From: an uncultured Haemophilus sp.
GTDB taxonomy: Bacteria > Pseudomonadota > Gammaproteobacteria > Enterobacterales > Pasteurellaceae
NCBI RefSeq assembly: GCF_905207935.1
Contig: NZ_CAJLNI010000124.1
Location: 1-5,011, forward strand
Direction: 5' to 3'
Length of the DNA: 5,011 bases
Numbering within the stretch: the stretch's first letter is position 1; each line of letters opens with the position of its first letter. Under the pieces are notes generated by a model. It made no database searches and was not told where the DNA came from. It worked only from the letters and a program-made list of their open reading frames with translations. The position numbers were made by a program, and so were the translations under genes. Below are positions 1-4,986 of this stretch, piece after piece.

Positions 1-94
1 AGTGCCCACACAGATTGTCTGATATATTGTTAAAGAGCAAAAAAGAACGACGCACCGGTTTTTCTTAAGAGTCACAACAGCGCGTCGTTGTGTG
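1..94 (-). other. rRNA operon leader (5' external spacer) with boxB-like stem and boxA
   Basis: Read on the minus strand, this is the untranslated leader of a ribosomal RNA operon; the 16S gene itself lies off the left edge. The antitermination element boxA (TGCTCTTTAACAA) is at 27-39. It is followed by the conserved leader block ending in CAGACAATCTGTGTGGGCAC at 2-21, which closely matches the E. coli rrn leader as I know it. Upstream of boxA, the arms 82-89 and 46-53 form a perfect 8-bp inverted repeat (AACGACGC/GCGTCGTT) with a 28-nt loop, in the position of boxB. In enteric bacteria boxA recruits NusB/NusE and other Nus factors so that rRNA transcription resists Rho termination. A promoter immediately upstream argues for a 16S leader rather than a 16S-23S spacer. 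Confidence 0.85.
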
Positions 95-100
95 GTGTGC

Positions 101-150
101 ATTATAGGGATTTTTGAAATCCACGCAAGCACTTTTTTAAGAAATTTCTT
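101..150 (-). promoter_or_regulatory. rRNA operon promoter with UP-like element
   Basis: On the minus strand there is a perfect -10 TATAAT (101-106) and a -35-like TTGCGT (123-128) separated by 16 bp, the spacing typical of rrn promoters. Immediately upstream of the -35, positions 131-150 are an A/T-rich tract (AAGAAATTTCTTAAAAAAGT on the minus strand) that resembles the UP element bound by the RNA polymerase alpha subunit. Downstream of the -10 comes GCACACCACAC, similar to the E. coli rrn P2 start region. Transcription should begin near position 94. Only one promoter is evident; a second, more upstream rrn promoter would have to lie inside the 3' end of sxy, and I see no good match there. 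Confidence 0.8.
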
Positions 151-191
151 CGATAGATGATTTTTTAAACGTTAACTCCTTTATATGAATG

Positions 192-860
192 CTATTCAGC
201 CTTTTTTAAGGTCCGCTTACAACGTCTAAACCCATTTGCAGAAAGTATTTCATTAAGTTTACTAAGACCTCTTTCCTTCTCTTTTTCAGTATAAAACTCA
301 CAATTACGATTCTCTAAAGCGCCTCGAAGCCGCCAATAGAAAGCTTCAGTTGCACCAATGTCCGCTTTCTTCAAACGAACAATCGCATTTTCAGCGCCTA
401 TTTGTCGTAAAATATCGACATTATCAATACCAACTTTCTTTAATGCTCGTTCATACTTAACCGATAAATTCGGTAAATCACGAATCCGTCCAATCTTAGA
501 GAGTGCAGAATCGAGTTTTTCCTTCCTTATTTGAGTAATTGAAAGAATGATCAAGGTTCTCATTAAGACATTATCTTTCAAGATACTTTCAGTTAAAGCA
601 TAATAATCAGATAATACAAAGCGCTTATTGAGTTCATTTGTTGTAAAGGGTTTACATCCAAGTCCTTTTAATTTTATCGAAAGCTCATCCTTAGCACGTA
701 AATAAACCTTATTGTTTGCCCAAACAGCAAACATATCTTTTTCTTTATGAAACAAGCCATATCCCGTAAATAGATTTTTACTTGTTACATCTCCGATAAG
801 TTGATTTAACAAATCACATACTTTACTGATATGATCATTTGGGATTATGAGAGTTTTCAT
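192..860 (-). CDS. sxy: Competence regulator Sxy/TfoX
   Basis: This is a 222-residue cytoplasmic regulator of natural transformation. In Haemophilus, Sxy works with CRP-cAMP to activate CRP-S promoters that drive the type IV pilus DNA-uptake machinery and DNA processing genes. The N-terminal TfoX_N domain covers about residues 10-100, with the characteristic KNLFTGYGLFHKE segment (28-40) and PFTTNELNKRFVLSDYYAL (71-89). The C-terminal TfoX_C domain covers about 115-200, with DLPNLSVKYERALKKVGI (128-145) followed by IGAENA. I recognise strong similarity to H. influenzae Sxy, which is about 217 residues. The start at 860 is supported by AAGGAG at 871-876, ten bases upstream. The gene is divergent from the patatin-like gene and runs toward the rRNA promoter. 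It appears intact. Its leader and promoter show likely CRP and RNA-structure control (separate entries). Confidence 0.95.
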   Translation of the reverse strand: MKTLIIPNDHISKVCDLLNQLIGDVTSKNLFTGYGLFHKEKDMFAVWANNKVYLRAKDELSIKLKGLGCKPFTTNELNKRFVLSDYYALTESILKDNVLMRTLIILSITQIRKEKLDSALSKIGRIRDLPNLSVKYERALKKVGIDNVDILRQIGAENAIVRLKKADIGATEAFYWRLRGALENRNCEFYTEKEKERGLSKLNEILSANGFRRCKRTLKKAE

Positions 861-920
861 GTTAAAACTACTCCTTGCTTAAGGTTAATCACATACGACT
901 ATACCAAGAAGTACTTCTCA
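848..920 (-). promoter_or_regulatory. sxy mRNA leader able to sequester its own ribosome binding site
   Basis: On the transcript side, UACUUCUUG (905-913) can pair with CAAGGAGUA (869-877): nine consecutive pairs with one G-U wobble, burying the whole Shine-Dalgarno AAGGAG. The loop is 27 nt. A second, outer 5-bp pairing is possible between UGAGA (916-920) at the predicted 5' end and UCUCA (848-852) in codons 3-5, enclosing the start codon. In H. influenzae it is established that base pairing between the sxy leader and early coding region limits translation, and that mutations weakening it cause hypercompetence. That this leader works the same way is inference from the pairing. Confidence 0.6.
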
Positions 921-924
921 AAAA

Positions 925-941
925 TGGTTATATCATAACCA
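925..941. repeat. Inverted repeat over the predicted sxy -10
   Basis: TGGTTAT at 925-931 and ATAACCA at 935-941 are perfect 7-bp inverted arms separated by three bases. The repeat covers the predicted sxy -10 element, where a bound repressor would block transcription. It may equally be a by-product of the AT-rich promoter sequence. I do not recognise it as the operator of a known regulator. Confidence 0.5.
927..935 (-). promoter_or_regulatory. Predicted sxy promoter (extended -10)
   Basis: On the minus strand TGATATAAC forms an extended -10 (TG-n-TATAAC). No convincing -35 lies 17 bp upstream, which is expected for an activator-dependent promoter. The inferred start near 920 places the CRP-like site (centre 980.5) about 60-61 bp upstream, close to the classical class I CRP distance. 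The overlapping hexamer TATGAT (932-937) is an alternative -10. The predicted leader is about 60 nt. Confidence 0.5.
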
Positions 942-969
942 GTTAAAGGTGACGAATATAAAATTTCAA

Positions 970-991
970 ATTTGTGAGAAAGATCGCAAAT
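970..991. promoter_or_regulatory. CRP-type site with one CRP-S half (sxy/patatin intergenic)
   Basis: On the plus strand the core at 973-988 reads TGTGA-GAAAGA-TCGCA, with flanks that make the 22-bp site an inverted repeat apart from one base. The half facing the sxy promoter has the canonical CRP sequence (TCACA on the minus strand). The distal half is TTTGCGATC, the TGCGA signature of CRP-S sites that need both CRP and Sxy. Its distance to the predicted sxy start suggests class I activation, so Sxy could amplify its own synthesis. It could also serve the divergent patatin-like gene, whose tentative start lies about 70 bp away. Confidence 0.75.
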
Positions 992-1037
992 GCAAAATTT
1001 ATTTATTGATAAACAACTAGATAAGAAAAAACAAGCT

Positions 1038-1043
1038 TATAGT
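1038..1043 (+). promoter_or_regulatory. Tentative -10 for the patatin-like gene
   Basis: TATAGT matches the -10 consensus in five of six positions and sits 43 bp before the start codon. The hexamer 17 bp upstream does not resemble a -35. A TTGATA at 1006-1011 is too far away (26 bp). Activation from the CRP-type site about 70 bp upstream of the inferred start is conceivable. TAATAT at 1045-1050 is an alternative. Confidence 0.25.
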
Positions 1044-1086
1044 TTAATATTTAACCATTAAAATTTTTTAGAATTCAGGAGTAAAA

Positions 1087-1929
1087 ATGACAGTAGGACT
1101 CGTTCTTGAAGGCGGTGGCATGAGAGGAATGTTTACAGCAGGCGTTCTTGATGCACTCATGGAACAAAACATTCAAATAGATAAAATTATTGGCGTTTCT
1201 GCAGGTGCATTATTTGGCATAAATTATGCATCCAATCAAAAAGAAAGAGCATTGAGATATAACCTAAAATATCTTAAAGATAAACGGTACATGGGATTTC
1301 ATAGCCTTTTTACAACAGGCAACATTGTCAATAAAGATTTTGCTTTCTATGATCTCCCCTTTAATCTCGATCCTTTTGATCAAAATGAGTTCGAAAAATC
1401 TCACATTGATTTCTATTTGTCAGCCACAAACATTGAGAATGGTAAAGCTGAATATTTCAAAATCGAAAATGTTTTCAAAGAAATGGAATACTTCAGAGCA
1501 ACCTCGGCCATGCCTTTTGTCTCGCAATTTGTGGAAATCAATGGACAAAAATATCTAGACGGTGGAATTGCTGATAGTATTCCATTTGAAAAAGCACAAG
1601 AGCTCGGTTGTGATAAAATCATCGTTGTTTTAACCCAACCTATCGACTACCGTAAAACAAAATCTTCTTCTTTTTTATTCAAGCTTTTTTATCGCAAATA
1701 TCCACACTTAGTTAAAACCTTAGAAAATCGCTACCGCACTTATAATGAACAAGTAGAAGAAATTATTCGTTTAGAAAAACAAAATAAAATCTTTGTAATC
1801 CGTCCAAATGTACCGCTCAATATAGGTCGATTAGAACGAGATGAAACCAAAATAAGAACTGTATATGAACTGGGTGAAAAAATTCTCTCAGCACAAATTC
1901 AAGATCTAAAAAAATACTTAAGAAGTTGA
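1087..1929 (+). CDS. Patatin-like phospholipase family protein
   Basis: This 280-residue protein is a predicted serine acyl hydrolase of the patatin family. It is probably cytoplasmic or peripherally membrane-associated, since no signal peptide or membrane segment is seen. The fold's landmarks are present in order: the glycine-rich oxyanion-hole motif GGGMRG (residues 9-14), the nucleophile elbow GVSAG with Ser38, and the catalytic DGG with Asp158, completing the Ser-Asp dyad. The conserved ATSAMPF segment (138-144) is also typical. All catalytic residues are intact. It resembles bacterial proteins such as E. coli YjjU and Bacillus YqhO in motif order and size; the true lipid substrate is unknown. 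The start is supported by AGGAG at 1077-1081, five bases upstream. It lies divergent from sxy and codirectional with recA, but recA has its own SOS promoter. A perfect uptake-signal core lies inside the reading frame at 1733-1741. Confidence 0.88.
   Translation: MTVGLVLEGGGMRGMFTAGVLDALMEQNIQIDKIIGVSAGALFGINYASNQKERALRYNLKYLKDKRYMGFHSLFTTGNIVNKDFAFYDLPFNLDPFDQNEFEKSHIDFYLSATNIENGKAEYFKIENVFKEMEYFRATSAMPFVSQFVEINGQKYLDGGIADSIPFEKAQELGCDKIIVVLTQPIDYRKTKSSSFLFKLFYRKYPHLVKTLENRYRTYNEQVEEIIRLEKQNKIFVIRPNVPLNIGRLERDETKIRTVYELGEKILSAQIQDLKKYLRS
1733..1741 (-). repeat. DNA uptake signal sequence core (Hin type), intragenic
   Basis: ACCGCACTT on the plus strand is the reverse complement of the perfect 9-base core AAGTGCGGT. 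It lies within the patatin-like gene, where it contributes to codons for Arg-Thr. Such sites are the preferred substrates for DNA uptake by competent Haemophilus-group cells. Confidence 0.85.
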
Positions 1930-1969
1930 TTTTGAATAAACTATTTCTCAAATTTGGAATCTGATTCAC

Positions 1970-1991
1970 ATTTTTTCATCGAGGAAAAAAT
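1970..1991 (+). terminator. Weak hairpin between the patatin-like gene and recA
   Basis: ATTTTTTC (1970-1977) and GAAAAAAT (1984-1991) form a perfect 8-bp stem with a 6-base loop, followed by TTTCTCTT. The stem contains only one G-C pair, so it would be a poor intrinsic terminator. Its A/T tracts sit just upstream of the recA -35 and may instead act as an UP-like element. I see no better terminator for the preceding gene. Confidence 0.25.
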
Positions 1992-1997
1992 TTTCTC

Positions 1998-2026
1998 TTG
2001 ATACTGTACATCAATACAGATATAAT
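1998..2026 (+). promoter_or_regulatory. recA promoter with LexA (SOS) box
   Basis: The core promoter is TTGATA (1998-2003), a 17-bp spacer and a perfect TATAAT (2021-2026). The spacer holds CTGT-N8-ACAG at 2004-2019 (CTGTACATCAATACAG), matching the gammaproteobacterial LexA operator. LexA bound there would block polymerase, and RecA-stimulated LexA self-cleavage would relieve this after DNA damage. The transcript should start near 2033, giving a leader of about 33 nt. Confidence 0.93.
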
Positions 2027-2065
2027 CTAGCCAAATTTAGATAACTCTATTCAAGAAGGTTTTAT

Positions 2066-3121
2066 ATGGCAACTCAAGAAGAAAAGCAAAAAGCGCTCGC
2101 CGCAGCACTTGGTCAAATTGAAAAGCAATTCGGTAAAGGCTCAATTATGAAATTGGGCGATACTCAAGCCCTTGATGTAGAATCTGTTTCAACTGGTTCT
2201 TTAGGTCTTGATGTCGCTCTTGGTATTGGTGGTTTACCAATGGGTCGTATTGTTGAAATTTTTGGACCTGAATCTTCTGGTAAAACAACTTTAACTTTAT
2301 CTGTTATCGCTCAAGCACAAAAAGTAGGTAAAACCTGTGCGTTTATCGATGCAGAGCATGCACTTGATCCTATTTATGCAGCAAAACTTGGCGTTGATGT
2401 TAAAGAGCTCTTAGTCTCCCAGCCTGACAACGGGGAACAAGCACTTGAAATTTGTGATGCATTAGTACGTTCTGGTGCTGTAGATGTCGTCATCGTGGAC
2501 TCGGTTGCTGCACTTACCCCAAAAGCTGAAATTGAAGGTGAAATGGGTGATTCACACATGGGTTTACAAGCGCGTTTAATGTCTCAAGCACTACGTAAAT
2601 TAACCGGTCAAATCAAAAATGCAAACTGTCTCGTTATCTTCATTAACCAAATTCGTATGAAAATTGGTGTCATGTTTGGTAACCCTGAAACCACAACTGG
2701 TGGTAACGCACTAAAATTCTACTCTTCTGTTCGTTTAGATATCCGTCGCACTGGTTCAGTTAAAGATGGAGATGAGGTCATTGGTAACGAAACTCGTGTT
2801 AAAGTAGTTAAAAATAAATTAGCCGCACCTTTCCGCCAAGTAGATTTCCAAATTCTTTATGGAGAAGGTATCTCTAAAGCAGGCGAATTAATTGAACTAG
2901 GTGTTAAACACAAACTTGTTGAGAAGTCCGGTGCGTGGTATGCATATAACGGTGAAAAAATTGGTCAAGGTAAAGCTAATGCAATGAAATGGTTACATGA
3001 AAATCCTGCGAAATCAGACGAACTTGAAGCAAAGCTTCGTGCTGAATTAGTCGCTAACCCAGAACAAGCATTAATGGCTGATATTGAACAATCTAATGAT
3101 GACGCAGAAAGCGATTTCTAA
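2066..3121 (+). CDS. recA: Recombinase RecA
   Basis: This 351-residue ATP-dependent DNA strand-exchange protein forms filaments on single-stranded DNA. It carries out homologous recombination, stimulates LexA cleavage and integrates DNA taken up by competent cells. Visible landmarks are the N-terminal helix region (1-33), Walker A GPESSGKT (67-74, Lys73), catalytic Glu97 in DAEHALDP, Walker B ending in Asp145 (VVIVDS), loop L1 around 157-165 (EGEMGDSHM), and the L2/signature region from [20 protein letters not shown] (194-213) to [14 protein letters not shown]. The tail is acidic (DDAESDF). All key residues are intact, and the numbering matches E. coli RecA residue for residue through Walker B. 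The start is supported by AGAAGG at 2054-2059, six bases upstream. Control by LexA is explicit in the promoter. A paired-uptake-signal terminator follows directly. Confidence 0.99.
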   Translation: MATQEEKQKALAAALGQIEKQFGKGSIMKLGDTQALDVESVSTGSLGLDVALGIGGLPMGRIVEIFGPESSGKTTLTLSVIAQAQKVGKTCAFIDAEHALDPIYAAKLGVDVKELLVSQPDNGEQALEICDALVRSGAVDVVIVDSVAALTPKAEIEGEMGDSHMGLQARLMSQALRKLTGQIKNANCLVIFINQIRMKIGVMFGNPETTTGGNALKFYSSVRLDIRRTGSVKDGDEVIGNETRVKVVKNKLAAPFRQVDFQILYGEGISKAGELIELGVKHKLVEKSGAWYAYNGEKIGQGKANAMKWLHENPAKSDELEAKLRAELVANPEQALMADIEQSNDDAESDF

Positions 3122-3126
3122 TCACT

Positions 3127-3156
3127 AAAAGTGCGGTCAAAATTGACCGCACTTTT
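3127..3156. terminator. Paired uptake-signal terminator between recA and recX
   Basis: AAAAGTGCGGTCAA (3127-3140) and TTGACCGCACTTTT (3143-3156) are perfect 14-bp inverted arms around AA. Each arm holds a complete Hin-type uptake signal core: AAGTGCGGT at 3129-3137 on the plus strand, and its complement at 3146-3154. The RNA would form a GC-centred stem ending in UUUU, the common Pasteurellaceae arrangement in which inverted uptake signals double as intrinsic terminators. It starts six bases after the recA stop and, being symmetric, could act in either direction. Confidence 0.88.
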
Positions 3157-3189
3157 CATTTCAACCGTATTTCACCAAAAGGAATTTCT

Positions 3190-3642
3190 ATGTCTTCTCT
3201 TGCTTTGAGCTATGTCGTTAATTTACTTGCTCGACGTGAATATAGCGAATTTGAACTACGCAATAAAATGCAGGAAAAAGCATTTACAGAAGATGAGATC
3301 GATGAAACGATTGCTTACTGCCAGAAAAAAAACTGGCAAAATGATAAACGATTTGCTGAAAACTATTTACACGCACGTTCACAACGTGGGTATGGTGCAA
3401 ATCGTATCAAACAAGAATTACGTCAACTGAAAGGTGTATCTTCAGATGTAATCAATGAAGTCCTCGCAGAAAGTGAAATTAATTGGATTGAAATAGCAGA
3501 AAAGGTTCTACACAAAAAGTTTCCTAATTATGCAGAACCTCAACCAATCAAAAGCAAACAAAAAATTTGGCAGTATATGCTCTCTCATGGATTTTATTCT
3601 GAAGAATTTAGCGATTTTATCGGAAATGGAATAGAAGACTGA
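3190..3642 (+). CDS. recX: RecA regulatory protein RecX
   Basis: This 150-residue, mostly helical cytoplasmic protein matches RecX, which binds in the groove of RecA filaments and inhibits or tunes their ATPase and strand exchange. The N-terminal module contains [16 protein letters not shown] (12-27). It is followed by [38 protein letters not shown] helical repeats including the hallmark RGYG-xx-RIKQEL (66-77), then a degenerate third repeat at about 100-145. The length is close to H. influenzae RecX and slightly shorter than E. coli's. The AAGGA at 3179-3183 lies six bases before the start. The gap to recA is 68 bp and mostly terminator, so expression probably depends on read-through from the recA SOS promoter. 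The last 26 bp overlap the end of the opposing crcB gene. Confidence 0.93.
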   Translation: MSSLALSYVVNLLARREYSEFELRNKMQEKAFTEDEIDETIAYCQKKNWQNDKRFAENYLHARSQRGYGANRIKQELRQLKGVSSDVINEVLAESEINWIEIAEKVLHKKFPNYAEPQPIKSKQKIWQYMLSHGFYSEEFSDFIGNGIED

Positions 3643-4012
3643 TGAGCCTAAAGAAATAAATCCCTAATACTGTAAAAATTAAACTACCAACTAAATGGCT
3701 CACTAAAACGAACAATCCATTTACCCACTCTTCTTTAAAAAAGAGTTCTATTACTTCGCCTGAAAAAGAAGAAAAGGTGGTGAGAGCACCAAGAAATCCA
3801 GTTACTAAGAATAATCGCCATTCAGGGCTAAATTGAGGAAATAACCAAAAGGCTGCCACTAAAATCCCCATCAAAAAACAGCCAATAAAGTTAGCCACAA
3901 GTGTACCAAATGCAAGTGTGCTAAATAGTGAATTTAACCAAAGACCTAATCCCCATCGTAAGGATGCACCGATGGCTGCACCTGTGCTAACAAGAATAAG
4001 CGACTGAAACAT
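3617..4012 (-). CDS. crcB: Fluoride ion channel CrcB (Fluc)
   Basis: This 131-residue inner-membrane protein has four hydrophobic segments (about 5-26, 33-57, 66-84 and 96-124), as expected for Fluc, which assembles as an antiparallel dimer and lets fluoride leak out of the cytoplasm. Family motifs are visible: GASLRW (15-20), [14 protein letters not shown] (36-49) with pore Asn41, and [13 protein letters not shown] (72-84) carrying Phe80 and Phe83, the positions of the conserved pore phenylalanines. The start codon follows the stop of the upstream HAD gene with no intervening base (TAAATG), and no strong ribosome binding site stands at normal spacing, so translation is probably coupled. The gene is convergent with recX and overlaps its 3' end. 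I see no fluoride riboswitch in the operon leader. Confidence 0.95.
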   Translation of the reverse strand: MFQSLILVSTGAAIGASLRWGLGLWLNSLFSTLAFGTLVANFIGCFLMGILVAAFWLFPQFSPEWRLFLVTGFLGALTTFSSFSGEVIELFFKEEWVNGLFVLVSHLVGSLIFTVLGIYFFRLISLLFHFR

Positions 4013-4831
4013 TTATTTGATACCAAAAAGCTCCGCCAAATGTTTGGCTACCGCTTCATCTTTATTGAACCCAATCTCTTCCAATTCAGGACAAGCTTCT
4101 TTTAGACGAGGATCAGCATTCGCCATCACATAACCTTTACCAGCCAAAGAAAGCATTTCAACATCATTCTGACCATCACCAAAAGCAATACAATCTTTTA
4201 ATCCATAATTTCTATTTTCTAATAGATGAGCTAGTGCATCACCTTTAGATACATTTTTATTCATGACCTCTAAGCAAGTCACAGCAGAATAAACAATCGT
4301 CGTTTTATCACCAAAGTGTATTCTAAGATAATCTTCCAGTTCTACAAGATCTTTCGGGTCACGAGCAATAAAAAATACTTTTTCAGTTCCTCTTCCGTGA
4401 TGTTTTGTGAAATCAACCACCTCATACATGAAACCAGAATCCTTGTGATATTTTGCTAATTCAGGCACATCTATATTGATAAACCAACCATCATCTTGAT
4501 AAGTATTGATACAAATCTTGTTACGATCAAAAGGGATTTTATACAACTCAAGTACGATTTCTTCTGGAAGACTATTGCTATAAATAAGGTTACCTTTTAG
4601 GTCGCGTACCCTCGCGCCATTGGAAGTGATCATTACGGCATGTTCCGCTCCAATCTTGCCCAAAATAGAAGAAACATCCGTGTGATTACGGCCTGTCGCT
4701 AAAATAATATCAACACCTTTTTGTTCTAATTTATTTAATATCTCAATTGTAAAATCACCAATTACATGATTAGCATTGAGTAATGTACCGTCAAGATCAG
4801 AAACAACGGCTTTAAATGGAAGTTGTTGCAT
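4013..4831 (-). CDS. yigL: Cof-type HAD-IIB phosphatase, YigL-like
   Basis: This is a 272-residue soluble phosphatase of the haloacid dehalogenase superfamily, subfamily IIB. The four HAD motifs are present: DLDGT with nucleophile Asp12 and acid/base Asp14 (12-16), ATGR (45-48, Thr46), Lys196 in SKGDAL, and the Mg-binding GDGQND (218-223, Asp219/Asp223). The cap domain lies between about residues 85 and 185. Segments such as MITSNGARVRDLKGNLI, TCLEVM and LKDCIAFGDG closely resemble E. coli YigL, a phosphatase reported to act on pyridoxal phosphate and sugar phosphates. The exact substrate here is inference. AGGTGG at 4836-4841 lies four bases before the start. It is the first gene of a two-gene unit with crcB. 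No clear functional link to fluoride export is evident beyond cotranscription. Confidence 0.9.
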   Translation of the reverse strand: MQQLPFKAVVSDLDGTLLNANHVIGDFTIEILNKLEQKGVDIILATGRNHTDVSSILGKIGAEHAVMITSNGARVRDLKGNLIYSNSLPEEIVLELYKIPFDRNKICINTYQDDGWFINIDVPELAKYHKDSGFMYEVVDFTKHHGRGTEKVFFIARDPKDLVELEDYLRIHFGDKTTIVYSAVTCLEVMNKNVSKGDALAHLLENRNYGLKDCIAFGDGQNDVEMLSLAGKGYVMANADPRLKEACPELEEIGFNKDEAVAKHLAELFGIK

Positions 4832-4860
4832 AAAACCACCTGTATAAAAAATGAGTCTTT

Positions 4861-4869
4861 ATCATACCA
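4861..4869 (-). promoter_or_regulatory. Candidate promoter for the yigL-crcB unit (extended -10)
   Basis: On the minus strand TGGTATGAT is an extended -10 (TG-n-TATGAT), giving a start near 4854 and a leader of about 22 nt. The -35 region is poor and overlaps the uptake signal at 4886-4894. An intrinsic terminator lies upstream at 4922-4953, so this unit needs its own promoter. Confidence 0.4.
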
Positions 4870-4885
4870 AAACAACACCATTTTG

Positions 4886-4894
4886 ACCGCACTT
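4886..4894 (-). repeat. DNA uptake signal sequence core (Hin type), intergenic
   Basis: ACCGCACTT on the plus strand is a perfect reverse complement of AAGTGCGGT. On the minus strand the core is followed by CAAAATGGTGTTGTTTTGG, which fits the extended H. influenzae consensus of AT-rich blocks after the core. It stands alone with no inverted partner, so it is not part of a terminator. Confidence 0.88.
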
Positions 4895-4921
4895 TCTATC
4901 ATAAAAACGATATTCATTGAT

Positions 4922-4953
4922 AAAAAACAAAAAGGCGCATCTTTCGATACGCC
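4922..4953 (-). terminator. Intrinsic terminator of the gene at the right edge
   Basis: On the minus strand GGCGTATC (4946-4953), a GAAA tetraloop (4942-4945) and GATGCGCC (4934-4941) form an 8-bp stem with one U-G pair. It is followed by TTTTTGTTTTTT (4922-4933). This is a strong Rho-independent terminator about 35 bp after the stop codon at 4987-4989. Confidence 0.9.
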
Positions 4954-4986
4954 CTCTTATCTAACTTGTTACAGTTAATACATCAA

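Noticed and set aside
1..94. 16S-23S spacer or tRNA gene at the left edge
   Set aside because: A complete promoter lies immediately upstream, and the leader text matches the 5' rrn leader. No tRNA cloverleaf or T-arm sequence is seen.
139..150. Palindrome AAGAAATTTCTT as a sxy terminator
   Set aside because: It is A/T-rich with no loop or GC stem. Its place directly upstream of the rRNA -35 fits an UP-like element better.
176..182. AAAGGAG on the minus strand after the sxy stop, resembling a ribosome binding site
   Set aside because: No ATG, GTG or TTG follows at usable spacing before the rRNA promoter, so it does not mark a small gene.
907..918. Perfect 12-bp palindrome AGAAGTACTTCT in the sxy leader
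   Set aside because: As RNA it could only form a 4-bp hairpin, and half of it is better explained as the anti-SD strand. As an operator it matches nothing I know.
2822..2831. Possible uptake signal in recA (GCCGCACCTT)
   Set aside because: It differs from ACCGCACTT by a substitution and an insertion. It is a near match only and is explained by conserved RecA codons.
4832..4921. Fluoride riboswitch upstream of the yigL-crcB unit
   Set aside because: The predicted leader is only about 22 nt, and nothing resembling the conserved pseudoknot of crcB-type riboswitches is visible.
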